From UBA1181 sp963626555 (GTDB lineage: Bacteria; Bacteroidota; Bacteroidia; Bacteroidales; Paludibacteraceae): DNA of 64,000 nucleotides. The notes below the pieces were generated by a model. That model did no database searches, was not told where the DNA came from, and worked only from the letters and a program-made list of their open reading frames with translations. This document shows positions 20,401 to 35,400 of this stretch, in pieces (positions within the stretch are counted from its first letter, which is position 1; each line of letters opens with the position of its first letter). Both the position numbers and the translations under genes were made by a program. The stretch covers positions 1 to 64,000 of the forward strand of contig CAVFXQ010000008.1 of assembly GCA_963626555.1 (NCBI GenBank). Direction: 5' to 3'.

Positions 20401-23400
20401 GCCTCTTTTGCAGTTACAGAGACGAATGTCTGTCCTTGAACATTCTCGAATGTCATTTTGTTGCTTGTCTCGGCGTATGTCTTATCTGTCGTAGACCAAG
20501 AGTAGGTGTAGTCTGCTACATTTGACGTGATTGTCATATTTCCACCTAAACATACATACTCGCTTGTAGCACCAAGGTCGTTCTTCATATCCAACTCGAA
20601 GACAGGCAAGTTTTGAATCGTGATGGCTGGTACACTGATTTTTGTCGTACATCCTTCTGCCGACTTACCGATAACCTCGCGGGCGTATGTCTTCGTTGCG
20701 TCTGCAGTCTCGGAGAAACTCCAATCGCTCTTGTAGCCGTCTCCATCATTCCAATCGTATGACAAAGTACGGTTGCTTGCGGTGAGCTTGATGTCGCTGC
20801 CGTTGCAGACAGGCGAGTTTGTCGCAATGGTGAATTTCGGATTCTCGTAGTTGGAAATCTTAACGACAACAGATCCTTCACAACCCTGAGCATCTATACC
20901 CTTTGCAACGTAACGGGTCTCGCTTGTGATACCGTTTGCCTCTGTTGTGGTGTACTTGTTTCCGTTCGCATCTTTCTGTTGGAGAATGTTTGTCTCACTT
21001 GCATCCATCCAATACCATTCTGTGATAGTGGAATTGCTTCTTGCTCCGATGGTTCCGTTGTTGCCTTCACAAACTTTTGCGTCTTCTGCTATGATTGTTG
21101 GCAACTGCAAAACACCGACAACCGCATCTTTCAACGTCTTACATCCTCCCTCTTCTGAGGTGGCTGTTACGGTGAATTTCGTGTTCTTGGCTACGTTGAC
21201 CGTTATCTTTGCATCTGTCTTGTCTATGCCAGACCAAGCGTAGGTTGCGGCAACTCCTTTGTTTACAACTTCTAATGTCGCTTCCGAACCTTTGCAGACG
21301 GAGGCTGGAGCAATCAATTCAATGTCTGGATAATCGAACGCTTTCAAAGTTACTGTCTTGTAGCCTTCTGCCGTACATCCATTGTTGTTGGTTCCCTTGA
21401 CATAGAAAATGGTGTCTTGTGTAATAATAGGGCGGAATACTTGCGCTCTGGAAACAATGCTCTCAGAACTGAAGTCTTTTTTGTTTGCCCATACATACGA
21501 GAGACCTTCGTTGCTTGTCGCTTCGAGAATAGCTTGTGATCCTACACAGTATCCAGTGTTGTAGTTGACACTGAATTCTGGTAATGGATTAACAGAAATC
21601 TCAATCTCTGCGGAATTCTCACATCCATTATTGTCTTTACCCCAAACTTTTATCTTTTCTGAGTTGATGATATTTGTGGTCTGGAGTTCTGAACTTGCTT
21701 TGTATTGGGTAGCGTCGTACTCTTTCCATACGTAGGCTATACCTCCTTCTGCATGCAAAACCAAGTCTGAACCAGAACATACGGAGATGTTGGAACCCTC
21801 TTCAATGATGATTTCTGGCAATTGGTTCACTTGGATCGTGATTGTTGAGTCGGTTGTACACTCGTTGAGTGTCGCAGTTATGTAGAAGTCTTGGTTGTCT
21901 TTCAAGAGTCCTGTCTCACAAGAACTTGTGGTTGATTTAACTTCTCCGTTCTTGTTGTTGAGTTGCCACTTCCAATCGTACTGGTCTTTCTTTGACGAAC
22001 TGATGTTGATTGTCTTGTTTTCTTGGTTTGCACAAACAGTTGGCACACTCTCAAACTCGATGATAGGGTATGGCTTCGTGTATAAGTCGATTGTTGCAGA
22101 GCCTTCACACGATGTGGCTTGATCCATCGCTTTTACTGTGAGGTGTGTTTCTGCGTTGACATTCAACTCGTAAGATGTCGTGTTCTGATAACCTGCTCCA
22201 TTCCAATCGTAAAGAAGGGATGGCTTGTCTGCGTTGATTGTAACGATATCGCCTTGACAAACTGTCGTCTTGCTGTCTGCTGTAGATAAACCGAATGTTG
22301 GAAGTTCTTTTACCTTGACATTTTGCCATGCTGTGTCTTCGCATGTCGCGCTACCAAGATGTTCATCCGATACTATCACGTAGTAGGTGACTGCTCTTGT
22401 CGCTTCATCGTAGGCTCCAATCTCGTTGATAGGATTTCTTGTTGATGTAGCGTTATTTGATAAGAAATTGATACCGTTAGGGGTCTTTACGAACCATTGG
22501 TAAGATTGTTTAGTACCCGTTCCTGTTGCAGATGCGGTCAATGTAGCATTCTCGCCTTCACAAACAGATTCGTCTCCAGAGATTGTGATGTAAGGAAGGT
22601 CGTTGACGTTGATTGTGAATGTAGCTGTTGTCGGACATGTTACTGTCTCCGTCTCATACTGTGAGTATGCATAACTTGCTTCAACTGTGTATTTTGTATT
22701 TGAACTGTTGACTGCAGGAGTAGTGTATTTAGTGGTGTTTTCCCCAGCGATAGTTCTTCCTGCGGCATCTTTCCAAATGATGGTCGCCGCATTGCCGTTA
22801 TCAGCAGCTTGGATGTCGTTGATTTCAAGTTGCGCCGTAGAACCTTTACAGATGGTTTTGTCAAAGTTGTCTGCCGTAATGGCAGGTGCGTTGACAGCCT
22901 TCACTGTGAACTCATAGGTCGTCGTACATCCGTTTTCATTCTTTGCCACAACGGTTACTTTCACATCTTTCGTAACATTGTTGAATGTGTATTCATCGCT
23001 GGTGGTGCTATTCCCATTGACTGTCCAAGTGAAGTCCATACCTCCATTTTCAGCTATCGCCTTGACTTTGGTTGAGCTGCCTAAACATACAACGGTGTCG
23101 CCACTGATATGGAACTTAGGGTTGTCGTTAACTTGAATGTTCGTTTCAGCAGATGCTTTACATCCGTTTGCGTCTTGACCCCATACATAGATGTTCATCT
23201 CCGCTGTTAATGGACCAGCTATGCTATAGGTGTTTGCCTCGGTCAAGTCGGCGGTTGGCTCTGTGATTTCTTGCGTAGACCATTTGTATGCCAAACCTCC
23301 GTTTGCGGTGATGGAGATGTCTCTCGTTCCGTTGCAATATGCTCCGTCTGCGTTGACCGAGATGTTTGGCAATGCATTAACGTTGACATCAACTGTCTCC

Positions 23401-26400
23401 TTCGCAACACAAGACTTGTTGTTGCTATCATATAACTTCGTCGCTGTCACCGTATATGTACTTGCATCTTTCAAATTGTCTGTTGTAAACACGCCGTCAC
23501 TGATTTCTGTGATAGATGATTTGTTCCAAGAATAGGTGTTGATACCTTCTGTAACATTATCCGTAATGGTCAATGTGGCTGGCTTGTTATAACATGGAGT
23601 GGTAGCGGCAATCGAGATTTCTGGATTGCTTAAAACCTCTACGCTATGATTTACAGGGGATGACAAACATCCGTTTCCGTCTTTTGCTTTAACCGCAATG
23701 GTCAATGCGTTGGTAACGGTATATCTGTTGCTGCTATTAGGATTGTAGTTTCCACTGTTTGTCCAATCATACTCTAAGCTCTTGTTGGAAGCACTGATTG
23801 TTACTGTGTTTCCATTACACTCCGCAATGTCTCCCGAAAGGGTGAACGTAGGCAAAGTGTCGACGGTGAGGGTGATCGTGGCACTATCGGCACACTTGTA
23901 TGTGTCGGTAACTCGAACTTTGTACTCGTATTCTCCTTTGATCGTCGGTGTGATAGTCTTAGAGTCTGTTCCTGCGTTCCATGATTCTTCACCAGGAGCT
24001 TTCCAATCGTAGTTGAATGTGATGCCACTTTGTGCGCTGGTTGCTGTGACTTTCAATGTTTTCTCAGAATTGATACAAGTTCTGACGTCTTCAACAGCAA
24101 TAGTTGGCAGGTTTCTCGGACCAGCATTCTGATGACCTGTTGCTGTACAAGTGAGATTTTGTACGTTTGTTGTTGATGTTCCATCTCTACTAATTACATA
24201 GTTCTTATAGGCTGTGAACTCAAATATCGTTAGTTCAGTTATAAGTTCTTTAGGAGAGAAAGAAATCTCATTTTCGTTCGCGTTATCATCACTGCCCTCG
24301 TTATCCTTGATGTTGGTCGATTTGCCTTCCCAAACGATATAATCTGTGTTTGTGGCATTTACAACCAACGGAGTAGGGTTGTTGTAACATACATTGCCGA
24401 ATCCTGAAAAACTAAGTGTTGGAATGGTCTTGCTTTCAACCTTAAAGGTTTTTGTGGCTTCGCAATACTTTGTTTGTTGGTCGCTAATGTATGATGCAGT
24501 CGCTTTCACTGCGTATGTCGCGTCGCTTGTAATGTTAGTAATTGACAAGCTATTGCCATTTTCTGACGACATAGTCGATCCATTCTTCGTCCAAGCGAAG
24601 GTGTAGTTCGTTCCAGATATTCCACTGTTGAGGGTGGCATCTGTTCCCATACATACTCCGATGTGTTCTTCTGGTATCTCTATGTTGGTTTTGCCTACAC
24701 GAAGAATGCTTGCGGTAGCAGTGTTCTGACAACCATTGCCATCGGTAACTCGTACTGTGTAATAGGTCGTTGTGCTTTCTCCGTCTTGTCCTACATCTGG
24801 AGTTACTTCAAATGTGTTCTCAGAGGTATTGTCGTTTTCCGCACTCTTGTCGTCAGAATAGCTGTCGCCTTTCTGCCACTCGTATGTTGTCAAATTAGTG
24901 CCTGTTGCAGTGAGTGTGACTTTCTTATCGTCTTCTGCACAGACGAGGGAAGCGCCGCTGACTGAAACGCTTGGCAATTCGTTGACTGTTACATACGTTG
25001 TATTCTTAGTCGTACAAGTGTAGTTTTTGCTGTTATAGATCTTAGTCCATGAACCTGTAACCTCATACTCTTTTGGTGCCATGCTGGCTACTTGTGTGGA
25101 AGCCTCTGTGAATGTTACCGTGGTATTGTCTCCATTGACAGAAGATTGGGCATCTCCGTCAATACCCCAAGTATAGGTGAGGTTGTCTGCGGTAGGTGCC
25201 GTTGCGGTGAGAACCACATTCCCTCCATCACAAATGTTATCGGCTTTGAGGTCGAAGGTTGGATTTGCCACCTCGTAGATGCTTGTTGAGGCTGTGTAAG
25301 TACATCCGTTTCCGTCTGTCGCTTTCACACTATAGGTCTTCGTGTTTCCTGCATTGCCAGAGAGTGTTACCGTTGCACTGCGGGCGGTGTTCGTCAATCC
25401 CAACTCTGCAGGCCACTCGTAATTTTGTGCGTAGTTGCTTGCGACTACATTGATGGTTGTTGATCCATCTGTACATACGGCTTCTGCAACAGGTTCAAGT
25501 TTGAACTCTGGCAAAGCGTTGACAACCACAGAGTAGGTTGATGTCCCTTCACATCCGTTGTTGTCTGTGAATTTTACTTTGTAGTCTGCCGATTGGGTTG
25601 TCGGCGCATTGTAAGATTGTCCGTCTGCATTACTTATCGCCACCTCGTCTGTGCCATTGACAGTGTACCATTGATATGATTTCGCTGTGTTACTTGACGT
25701 TGCAGTCAAAGTGTATTGACCGTTCTCATTATAACAGAGTGCGGTACGTCCTCCTTCAACGTAATTGTTGATTTGAACGACAGGTAATGTGTTCGTCGTG
25801 ATGGTGAAGGTCTTCTCTGAAGTACATCCATTGTCTTTTGCGGTGATGGTGTATTCAGTTGAACCATTTGGCGTGAACTTGTATTTGTTTGCGTTATTCG
25901 CGTCTTTCTCAGCACCGATACCATCTACCGTGATTGTCGCTGTGGATGGAGTTGTTTCGATAATGATTTCTGTAGAACTTCCCTCACATATAGACATATT
26001 GTCGATGTTGTCGATGGTAGGAGCAGATTTCGTTGTAACCGCAATAGGACTTGACTTGACTTCACAGCCTAATGAGGTGGTCGCTTTCACATAGAACTCT
26101 GAATTCTCGGTGATAGTAACAGTCGTCTTCGCACTATTGGCTAATTCTTTGTCGTCTGCTTCGGTCGCTCCTTTCTTATACCAAGTGTAGGTTGCATTTG
26201 CCCCCGCTCCACTTGCAGATAAGGTTACATCTGACCCTGCACATACGCTTGCTTGGTCTACGTTGGTTGTGAGGGTTGGTGTCTGTGCGACACTGATAGT
26301 GTGTTCTGCTTTATTTTTGCTGAGACAACCATTCCCGTCGATCGCTGTCGCATAGACAGTGTAGACTCCGTTTCCGTTTTTACCTCCTGCCTGAGTCAAC

Positions 26401-29400
26401 TTGCTCGTTGTAACTTGACTTGCGTTGGATATGTCTGTACTAAGGATAAGACTTTGATCGTCAGAACTCCACTTGAATGAGTATGGCGCAACTGCATCAA
26501 CGGCTGAGGCATTGATGATTGCTCTACTTTGGTCGCATACATAGTTGTCTCCGCTTATGGTTACAGAAGGAAGACTGAGCACCTTGACTTCAAAATCGGC
26601 TTTACCGATACAACCGTCTGCTGTTTCTACGTATGCTTCATATTTCTTGTCAGACTCTACTACGATTCCGCTTAGTGTGGCTTCCGTGCTAATACGGTTT
26701 TCTTCTCCTTGGTTTGTCCAATAGTACGACTTCATGCCTGTATTGGTGATACTTACATCTGGCAATGTTCCACCGTTGCAGACTGATGCACTGTTTTGAG
26801 ACAATGTTACCGTTGGATTCTCAACTACGCTGACAGTATGAGTTGTAGCTTGAGAGGTACAACCTGTTGTGTTGTCGGTTGCCGTAACACTGTAGGTTTT
26901 TGCCGTAGTGAGAGCCTCTGTCGTGCGTTCTGTTCCACCTGTATAGCCATCTGCCCATGTGTAGGTGTAGTTGGATACAGGGTCTTTTATTCTGAATGTT
27001 GCCGTACCTCCGTTACATGCAATGTCATCTCCGTCAAACTCTACTGTTGGTATAGGGTTTACGTTAACCGTATATTCTGTGGATCCTTCACAGAATGTGT
27101 TTGTAATAGGTTCGTAGGTTGCTGTTACAGTGTATGTCGTACTTGCGGCAGGGGCAACATTCGTGGTTGCACTCGTCTCTCCTGTACTCCATTTGTATGA
27201 GACTCCTGCGGTTGAACTGCTTGCAGTCAATGAGACAGGTGTTTCTCCCTGACAAATGGCTTCGCTACCGTTGATCTTGTTGTTGATCATAACATCAGGA
27301 AGTGGAGCAATTGTAACTGTCCAAACATCGGTTGCCGAACATCCGTCCGCCGAGGTTACAGTAACGTTGTAGTTGGTGTCGGTGGTAGGTTTGTCTGTGA
27401 AGACTGTGTAACCAACGTTTTCATCGGTTCCAACTTTGCCAGTCAATCCCTCGATGGTAACGTCATCTGTTGTGTTACCTCCTTTGGCTCTCAGTTGAAC
27501 TTCAGAACCGTAGCATATAGTTGCACTTCCTGTGCCTTCAATGTTTGGCAATGCATAGGTTGTAACTTCAAACACTTTATCAGCTTCACAAGTTCCATCG
27601 CTGATGTACAAGTGATAGAAATATGATTTGTTTTCCTCAGCCAATGTCTCTTGCAACTTGTCTGTGTTGCTTGTGCCTTGTGAGATAAGTGATCCGTCTT
27701 TCTTCGTATCATTGTCGTAATTATACCAAGTGATACTTGCCACTGTGCTTGTTACAGCTATGTCTGTTGTCTCTCCAGGGCAATAGCTTGTCTTGCCGTT
27801 TAAGGCGATTGTAGGTTTTTGGTTGACTGTAAACTGTCCGTCCATCGTTTCAGACATACAACCGTCGTTCTCAATCGTCAACGAGTAATTGTAGGTTCCC
27901 GCCGTCAGTCCGTTGGAAGATGGATATGTTACAGACTGTGTTTTGTCTGCCAATGTCTCTGAATTTATTATCCAGTTGTAAGTGGTTGCGGTCGCATCGG
28001 CAGTTAAGGTAACTGTTTCTCCTTCACAAATTGGTGAGGATACGTTGATATTGTTGATGACTGGTTTTGTCTTTGGCTCTACTGTAATCGTTTGTGCGTC
28101 TGATGAACAACCATCTAATGTCGCTATCACACTGTAGGTCTCAGCCGTTGTCAAATTCCCTGTCGTGTATTGCTTGGTGGCTTCCGTCGTTTGTCCATCT
28201 AATACGACCGTGTTGTTTTGGGTCCATTCGAAGATGGTTCCGTCGGTGTAGCCAGAAACTGAAATATCTACCGTATTGCCGTAGCAAACGCTGGATGGCT
28301 TGTCAATTGTGAATGTTGGAATTGCGTTTCCTGTAACATCAACTGGGTCGGACAATGCCTCGCAGGTCAATGTAGAACCATTTGCCAAGGTGTACGTTGC
28401 TGCTCCTTTTATCTTGTAGCTTACAGCGTTGTCTGTTGCCGTTACAGTTTGATTTTCTCCCGTTCCGAGCGCACTGAAGTCGGATGCACTACTTGTTTTG
28501 CTATACCACTCGAAAGTAGTGTTGTTTGTAGAACTTGATGCGGTCAACTCTACATCTTTACCGACACATGCTATTCCCGATTCAATCTTCAAATCTTTTG
28601 GCTTGCTGTAGACAACGACCGTCTGACTATTTACTGGCTCAGAAGTACATTCAGTAGTGTTGTCTTTACCTCTTACACTATAAATACCTTTCTTAGTGGC
28701 GGTATATGTATTGCCAGTTTGTGTGTTGAAGGTGTTCGTCGCATTACCATCATTGTCTGGTTCTGCCCATGAGTAGGTGATGTTTGACGAGTTGTAAAGG
28801 TCTGTTACAGTGAATGTTGCACTCTCACCATCACAGAAACCGTATGCCTCTGTGAGAATAAGTTTTGGCAATGGATTGATGGTCACTTTCACCTCAGATT
28901 GAGTTGTACATCCTCCGTCCGTTGCGCTTACTGAGTATGTCTTCTCTGTTGTGTTTTCTGCAGTCAGACTTGCTATTGAGTATGTGCTACGTTCTGTTTC
29001 CTCATTTTGTCCGTTCCACTGAACTTTTGCGGTTGCGGTGGAGATTGCGGTCAACTTGATTCCTTCTCCACTACAGATTGTCGTTGCGTTGGCCTTGTCT
29101 GTCTCTATCGTGATTGTCGGCTTGGCTTTTGCGGTTACTGTAACCTTGTTAGAAGGGTTGGTCTCACATTCGTTGGCATCTTGCCCAACAACGTATGCGG
29201 TAATGTCTTTGGTTACATTTGCGACGGTGATTGTTTTTCCTCCATCCGAGGCTGTGATTCTACTTGAAGCAACGTCTTCTGTTCCTTCTTTAACCGTCCA
29301 TGTGTAAGACACTGCATCTCCTTGTGATACGGTGAATTCAGCATTTTCGCCAGCACAAACTGATTCTGAACCTGTGATGGAAATGCTCTCTTTCCCATAG

Positions 29401-32400
29401 AAGGCTATCTCTTGCTCTATGGTAGTTGAACAATTATGCTCGTTCTCTGTAACAACTGCTTGAATTGTTCCTGCAACGCTGTTCAACGTAAGGGTTGTCT
29501 CGTTGGCGTTGTTGCTTCCAAAGCTGTGCTCTGTCTTGTTAGACGACCATGAGGTGCTGTATTGGCTATTGCCTGTGAGAACTGCTTTTACTGGAAGTTC
29601 TGTAACATTTTGACATACGGTGTAAGTCTGTCCATTCGTCTGCTGATTGTTCACATAGATTTCTGCTGATGGAGCAGGGTAGAACGAATTGGCAGTTACG
29701 GTTGCGTCTGATGAACAAACTAACGATTTGCCGTTGCCAAGGTCGTATGTCTTTGTTCCTGTTAAGGTGTACGACTTCGCAGCGGAAATCTTCTCATCGG
29801 ATGTCCAAATCTTACTCGTTGGGTCATACGATCCTGCTGCCCAGGCAATCGTTATGTCGTCATCGCTGCTATTTTGCAACTTCGCCTCTGTGTTCGGACA
29901 GATTTGCTCCGCAGTTACATTGATGATAGGGTTGTCTTTTACCTCAACCTTAGCAGTCGTCGTGCCGACGCATCCATATTCGTTAGTTCCCGAAATGGTA
30001 ATGTCTACGGATTTGTCTGCGTTGAATATGTATTGTGCGTCTGTTGATACTGTTGCTGAATTGGCTGTCCAAGTATAGCTTTGACCTCCATCTGCATAGA
30101 TTTCAACGGATTGACCCTTACATACGGTTTGGTCTCCTCCCGTCAGTGTGATGTTTGGTGTCGCTTGAACAGTGAAACTTGCTTCAGTCTCATTGTAACA
30201 TGTTACAGACTGACCATCAACGGTTTGTGTTAATCCAACTTTCACCTGGTAGGTGTAATCACCTGCTTTGTCTTTTGTCGCTATGTATTGGTAGTTGGTT
30301 TCTCCGCTGATGCTGTTATAATCATTGCCTTCTTTCTCGTACCATTGGTAGGTATAGCCGTTACCCTCGGTTGCGGAGAGTGTGTTCGTTTCACCTGGAC
30401 AGTCTTTTGTGTCAAGTGAAATACTTACAGTTGGCTTAGAAACAACTTTGACTGGTACTTCGATCGTGGCAGAACATTGTCCCGCTATGCTTGCTTCTAC
30501 CGTATAGGTTTTATCTTCTGTTATTGCTTTGAGATTGTCTCCTAAGACGGTGATAGGACATTCGGTTCCTGTCTGTGTTACTTCTTGTATTTGAGAAGTT
30601 CCTTCACTCCAAATGTATTTCAACCCAGCCATGTCTGCGGTAACCTTGATGTCGCTACTTGGCTTGTCTCCGCTACATGCTAATAATGTTCCGCTGACGG
30701 TCAGCGTAGGGTTGGCACTCGGTGTAACTTCGTATGAAACTCGCTCTGAAGCACAACCATTGGAGTAGGAAATGACTGATCCTTTCTTGGACGTGTTACT
30801 TCCTTTCGCAATAGAAACTGTGATGGATTGAGTGGTTTCTCCTGTGGCTATTCCATTTTCATCAAACCATTCGTATTTGCTACTCATCACAGAACCTGCT
30901 TTGTCTGTTGCTGTGAATGTTACGTCGACACCTTCACAAGCCGCTGTTGAGGCAAACGCTTCAAGCTGTGGTCGGGCATTGATATTAATGGTCTTGCTAT
31001 CTTTTGCCTGGCACTTGCTACTCTTGTCTGTTGCTACCACGGTGTAGACGATGGTCTCGTCTGCCGTTGTGTTCTTATTAATGGTGTGAGTAGAACTCTT
31101 TGTTGCGACGGCTGTCGTATTGTCTCCCTCATACCAGTCGTACTCGTATGCACTGTTTGATCCGCTAAGTTCCAAATCAACTCCTGCACATACTTCGGCG
31201 TCTCCTAAAATCGTGAATACAGGACTTGGATTGACGGAGACAATCTTGCTCTTTTCTGTCGTACAGGTAGGAACAATCGTACTCTTAGCCAATACTGTTA
31301 CTGTTGCATCTGCAGTTAACGCTTCTGTTGTAATGCTATTGTTGCCATTTTTTGTGTAGGTTCCACTTGTTGTCCAAGTGAAATCAACGTCGCTTGATGC
31401 GTTGGTGATGGAAACTGTTGCAGGGTTTCCTTCACAAACATTGTAATTTTCTGCATCAAAATCAAATGTTGGTGCGCTAACAACATAGATGGTTTGGCTT
31501 ACTGGGGCTGTTTCACATCCATTTGCATCTGTTGCAACCAACTGATAGGTTGTTTCTGCAGTCGGACTAAAGGTTGCCTTCTCTTCTGTGTTGATGACAT
31601 TGCTATTGCCTGCTATGCTCCATTCATAGTGAGAGTAGGCGGTTCCAGATGCAAGTTCAACGGTTGATCCTGCACAAATGTAGTTCTTTCCTCCATTTTC
31701 TGTCGCATTGCTGACTGTGATAGTGTTAGTTGGCAATGCGTTGACGGTCAGTGTTACACTTTCTGTTTTTTCACATTTTGCTGTGGTTGTTGATTTCGCC
31801 GTAACTGAGAACTTATACGTTCCTGCTGTTGTTATTGTACCTGCTACGTTTCCGTTTGTCGCAGTGAGTCCGCTTGGAAGATTGTCCCATGTAATGTCGC
31901 AGTTGGTTGCGGTCGCTGTGAGGTTCACGTTTGCGCCAGAACATACAGATGTCTCTCCAGAGATAGAAATAGTAGGTAACTCTTCTACATTGACGGTTAC
32001 GGTTGCTTCAGAAGAACATCCTCCTCCGTCTGCTTCGCTATAAACGGTTACATCGTATGATTTAGAGGCTGTTACTGTTCCGAATGAGTAGGTGTTGCTG
32101 CCACTCGCATCCGAATTGAATGTACCTGTAGGCCATTTTACACTCTTGACTCCCTTAATGCTTACTTCCGCTTCTGTTCCGCTACATACGGTCGCATTCT
32201 CGACGGTTGCGACTGGTAATGCTTGTGCCGTGATCTCATCGGAGGTCGCTGTTGCCTTACATCCATTATTATCGGTTGCTTCAACGGAGTATTTAACGGC
32301 GGTCGTGCTGTTGAATACTGGCTCAATCTTTTCTCCAACACCAACTTGCTGTCCGCTTTCGTTATACCAAACGTATGTTCCTGCTGTGCTTTCTGCTGTC

Positions 32401-35400
32401 AATTCTTTACTGCTTCCGACGCAGATTGGACCATCCGCAACTTTTATGCTGACAGTCGGCTTCTCATTGACGGTGATTGCGATAGTCGCTTCGTTCTGAC
32501 ATCCGCTTTCGTTCTCTCCAACAACTTTATAAGTGTATGAACCAGCTGTGTTTACGTTAGAAATGGTTGCTTTATCTGTGCCATTTGCTATAACGGTGTT
32601 CTCTAATGTCCATACATATTTGCTTACAACTCCGCCTGTTGCCGTCAGAGTTGCATTTCCTGTCTCTTGGCAAATCGCCTTATCTATAGGGTCGCATGTA
32701 ATTTGAATGTCTGGTTTTGCATTGACTGTCAGAGAAGCTGTCTTCTTCTCGCTCGCACATCCGTTTGCATAACCTATGATAGAGAAGTTCGTGCTGTTGT
32801 TGAATGTTTCTGTCGTTGTATATGAATCAACACCGTTGCTTCCGTCTTCTACTACTACTTCTTGCGCAGAAGTGGATGTCCATGAAACGGTGAACGACTC
32901 AACTTTGTTGTCTAATTGGATGGTTGCTACGTTGCCCGTACAGATTGGGGCTATGGTTGGTGTGAAGACAGGCAACTCTTTCACGTCTACAACATACCAA
33001 GCTGTGTCGTAACATCCGCTTGCATTTGATCCAAATACTGCGAATGTCGTCTTTTTGCTGACGGTTGGTGTGTAGTTTGTTCCTCCTCCAACGCCAGTTA
33101 CTCCTTCCAACCACTGGTAGTTTCCGCTTTCAGAACCTGATGCCGTCAATGTTACTGAACTTCCTTTACATATAGATTCGTTGGCTGTTGTTGCATCTTT
33201 GTCAACATCGCTTACTCCATTGATAGACAATGTAGGCTTCGCAATAATGCTGACGTTGTAGGTTGCCCAGTCTGAGTAACATTCTCCATCTTTTACTCTT
33301 ACAGATGCCGTCTTATTGGTGCTCGTTGGTGTGAATGCCGTTTTACTATCTGTCTCTGTTGTGTGTTTCCATTCAAATGCAGAGAGAGAAGCATCGGATG
33401 GGGTGGCAACGAGGTCAATGCTCTGACCTTCACAGACGCTGTTCTTTCCATCGGCACTCGTAAGGGTTACCTTTGGAATGTCGTTTACTGTGATGTCTAC
33501 GGATTCGGTGTTCTCACATCCGCTTTCATTCTTTACTGTAACGGTAAAGGTGTAGGTCTTCGCAATGGTGAGTGTTGTGTCAAATGTGATTTGTGTCTCA
33601 TTCGTTGTCTTTGTTTCTCCGTTTGGCAAGGTGAAAATTTTCTCTCCTGTTTCCGTAGAACTGATGGTCAATGTTACTTTTTCGTTGCGACAAACGACCG
33701 TTTTACCTGTCGTAACGTCCAAGTTTGGTTTCGTAGCCACTGTGACAGACTTTTGAACAGCGTCAGATATACAGCCGTTAATGTCTGTACCAGTTACGTT
33801 ATAGGTGATGGTTGTATTCTCTTGAACGTTTGTCAACTGATAGTTTGAAGACGAAACATCTTTCTTATTGGCGTCGCTAATTGCTCCTTCATACCAAGTC
33901 CAACCGTTACTGCTCATCTTGGTGTTGTCTCCGCTCTTCTCCGTTGCAGTAAAGGTTACGTTGCTGCCAGGACAAGGTCTTTCTGTCGCAGACACAGCGA
34001 TTTCTGGTTTCGCAATCACTTTGATAGTTGATGTCGCAGGTTCTGTTGTACATCCGTGATTGTCTAACGCACTTAATGTAACGGTTACATCGCTTCCGCT
34101 TGTGGCGTTGCTGATTGTTGCAGATTCGTCTGTTGCAGATATGGTTGCATTTGTTGCAGTCCACTTCCAGTCTCTTGTTCCTCCGATAGCCTTCAAATCA
34201 ATGGACGATCCTTCGCACACTTGACCTGTTCCGTTGTCGATACCGATTGCCTCTTTGGTGTAGACATCCAATGTGATTGATGCTTCTGCGTCGCAGTTTT
34301 CTGCTGTGCTGGCTACAACTTTGAAGGCCGTGCTGGCGTTAATCGTTCCTGTGGTCAAGTCTTCTGTTGTCGCTGTTGAGTTATCCCACTTCCAACCGTT
34401 GACTGTGGCATTGCCATTGGTGTTCTTGGCGTGTAGCGTCGTTGTTTCTTCTCCTGGACAGAGTGTTGACTTGTCTGCTGTGATTGTGATGACTGGTGTC
34501 TCCTTGGCAGAAATGTAGATAGTGGCTTTACCTTGACAGTCGTTGCTTGTACCTGTTGCGATATAAGCCGTATTGTCTGTGATTGTAGGGTTGATATTTG
34601 TGTTACAATCGGTGCAAGGGTAGCCTTTGGTGTCGTTTAAAACTTTATTGCCAGATGCATCGGTCGTGTAGGTCGCATACTCCCATGTGTAAGTTGTACC
34701 GCTCTTGTCGCTACTTGGAGTGATTATCACAGATTTGTTCTGACACACGTCTGTCGCACTTGCTTTCAAAGTGATAGTCGGTGAATCATTACCTGTAACG
34801 GTGAACACATCTGATGTTCCGACACATCCGTTCTTATCTGCTCCTTGTACGGTGAACGTATTGTCCCCTGTTACGAGTGTCGGTGTGATAACGTCTGTCT
34901 TTTCGTTCGTACTCCATACATAGTTGCCTGTCGTACCTCCCTTGGCGGTAAGGGTTACGTTTGTGTTGGCACAGCCGTTGTCGCTACCTGTAATGTAGAT
35001 GACAGGAGGGGTGGAAACTGGGAAACTGTAGGTGGTGTCTGTCTCACATCCTTCGATCGAAATCAACTTCAAATCAACTAAGTAGTTGTTGATGTCGTCA
35101 GTCAACTTCAAGTCTGCTGCGGAGACAGAGAATTTGTATGTGTTTCCTGTATGTTTTGTTCCATTCGTGTATGTTTGAGCATCAGACCATTCGTATGAAA
35201 TTTGCTTTGCTGTCTCATCTTCCAACACAATCTCAATGCCCAATCCTTGACAGATTGCAGCAGGAACGGATTTCGTCTTGATAGTTGGGTACTTGTTGGC
35301 GGTTGCTTTGGCGGTTGCTGCTTTGCTCACACAACCGTGGACATCTGTCGCTACCACTGTGAATGTGGTCGTTTGTGAAAGAGAAAGTGAAACATCTTCA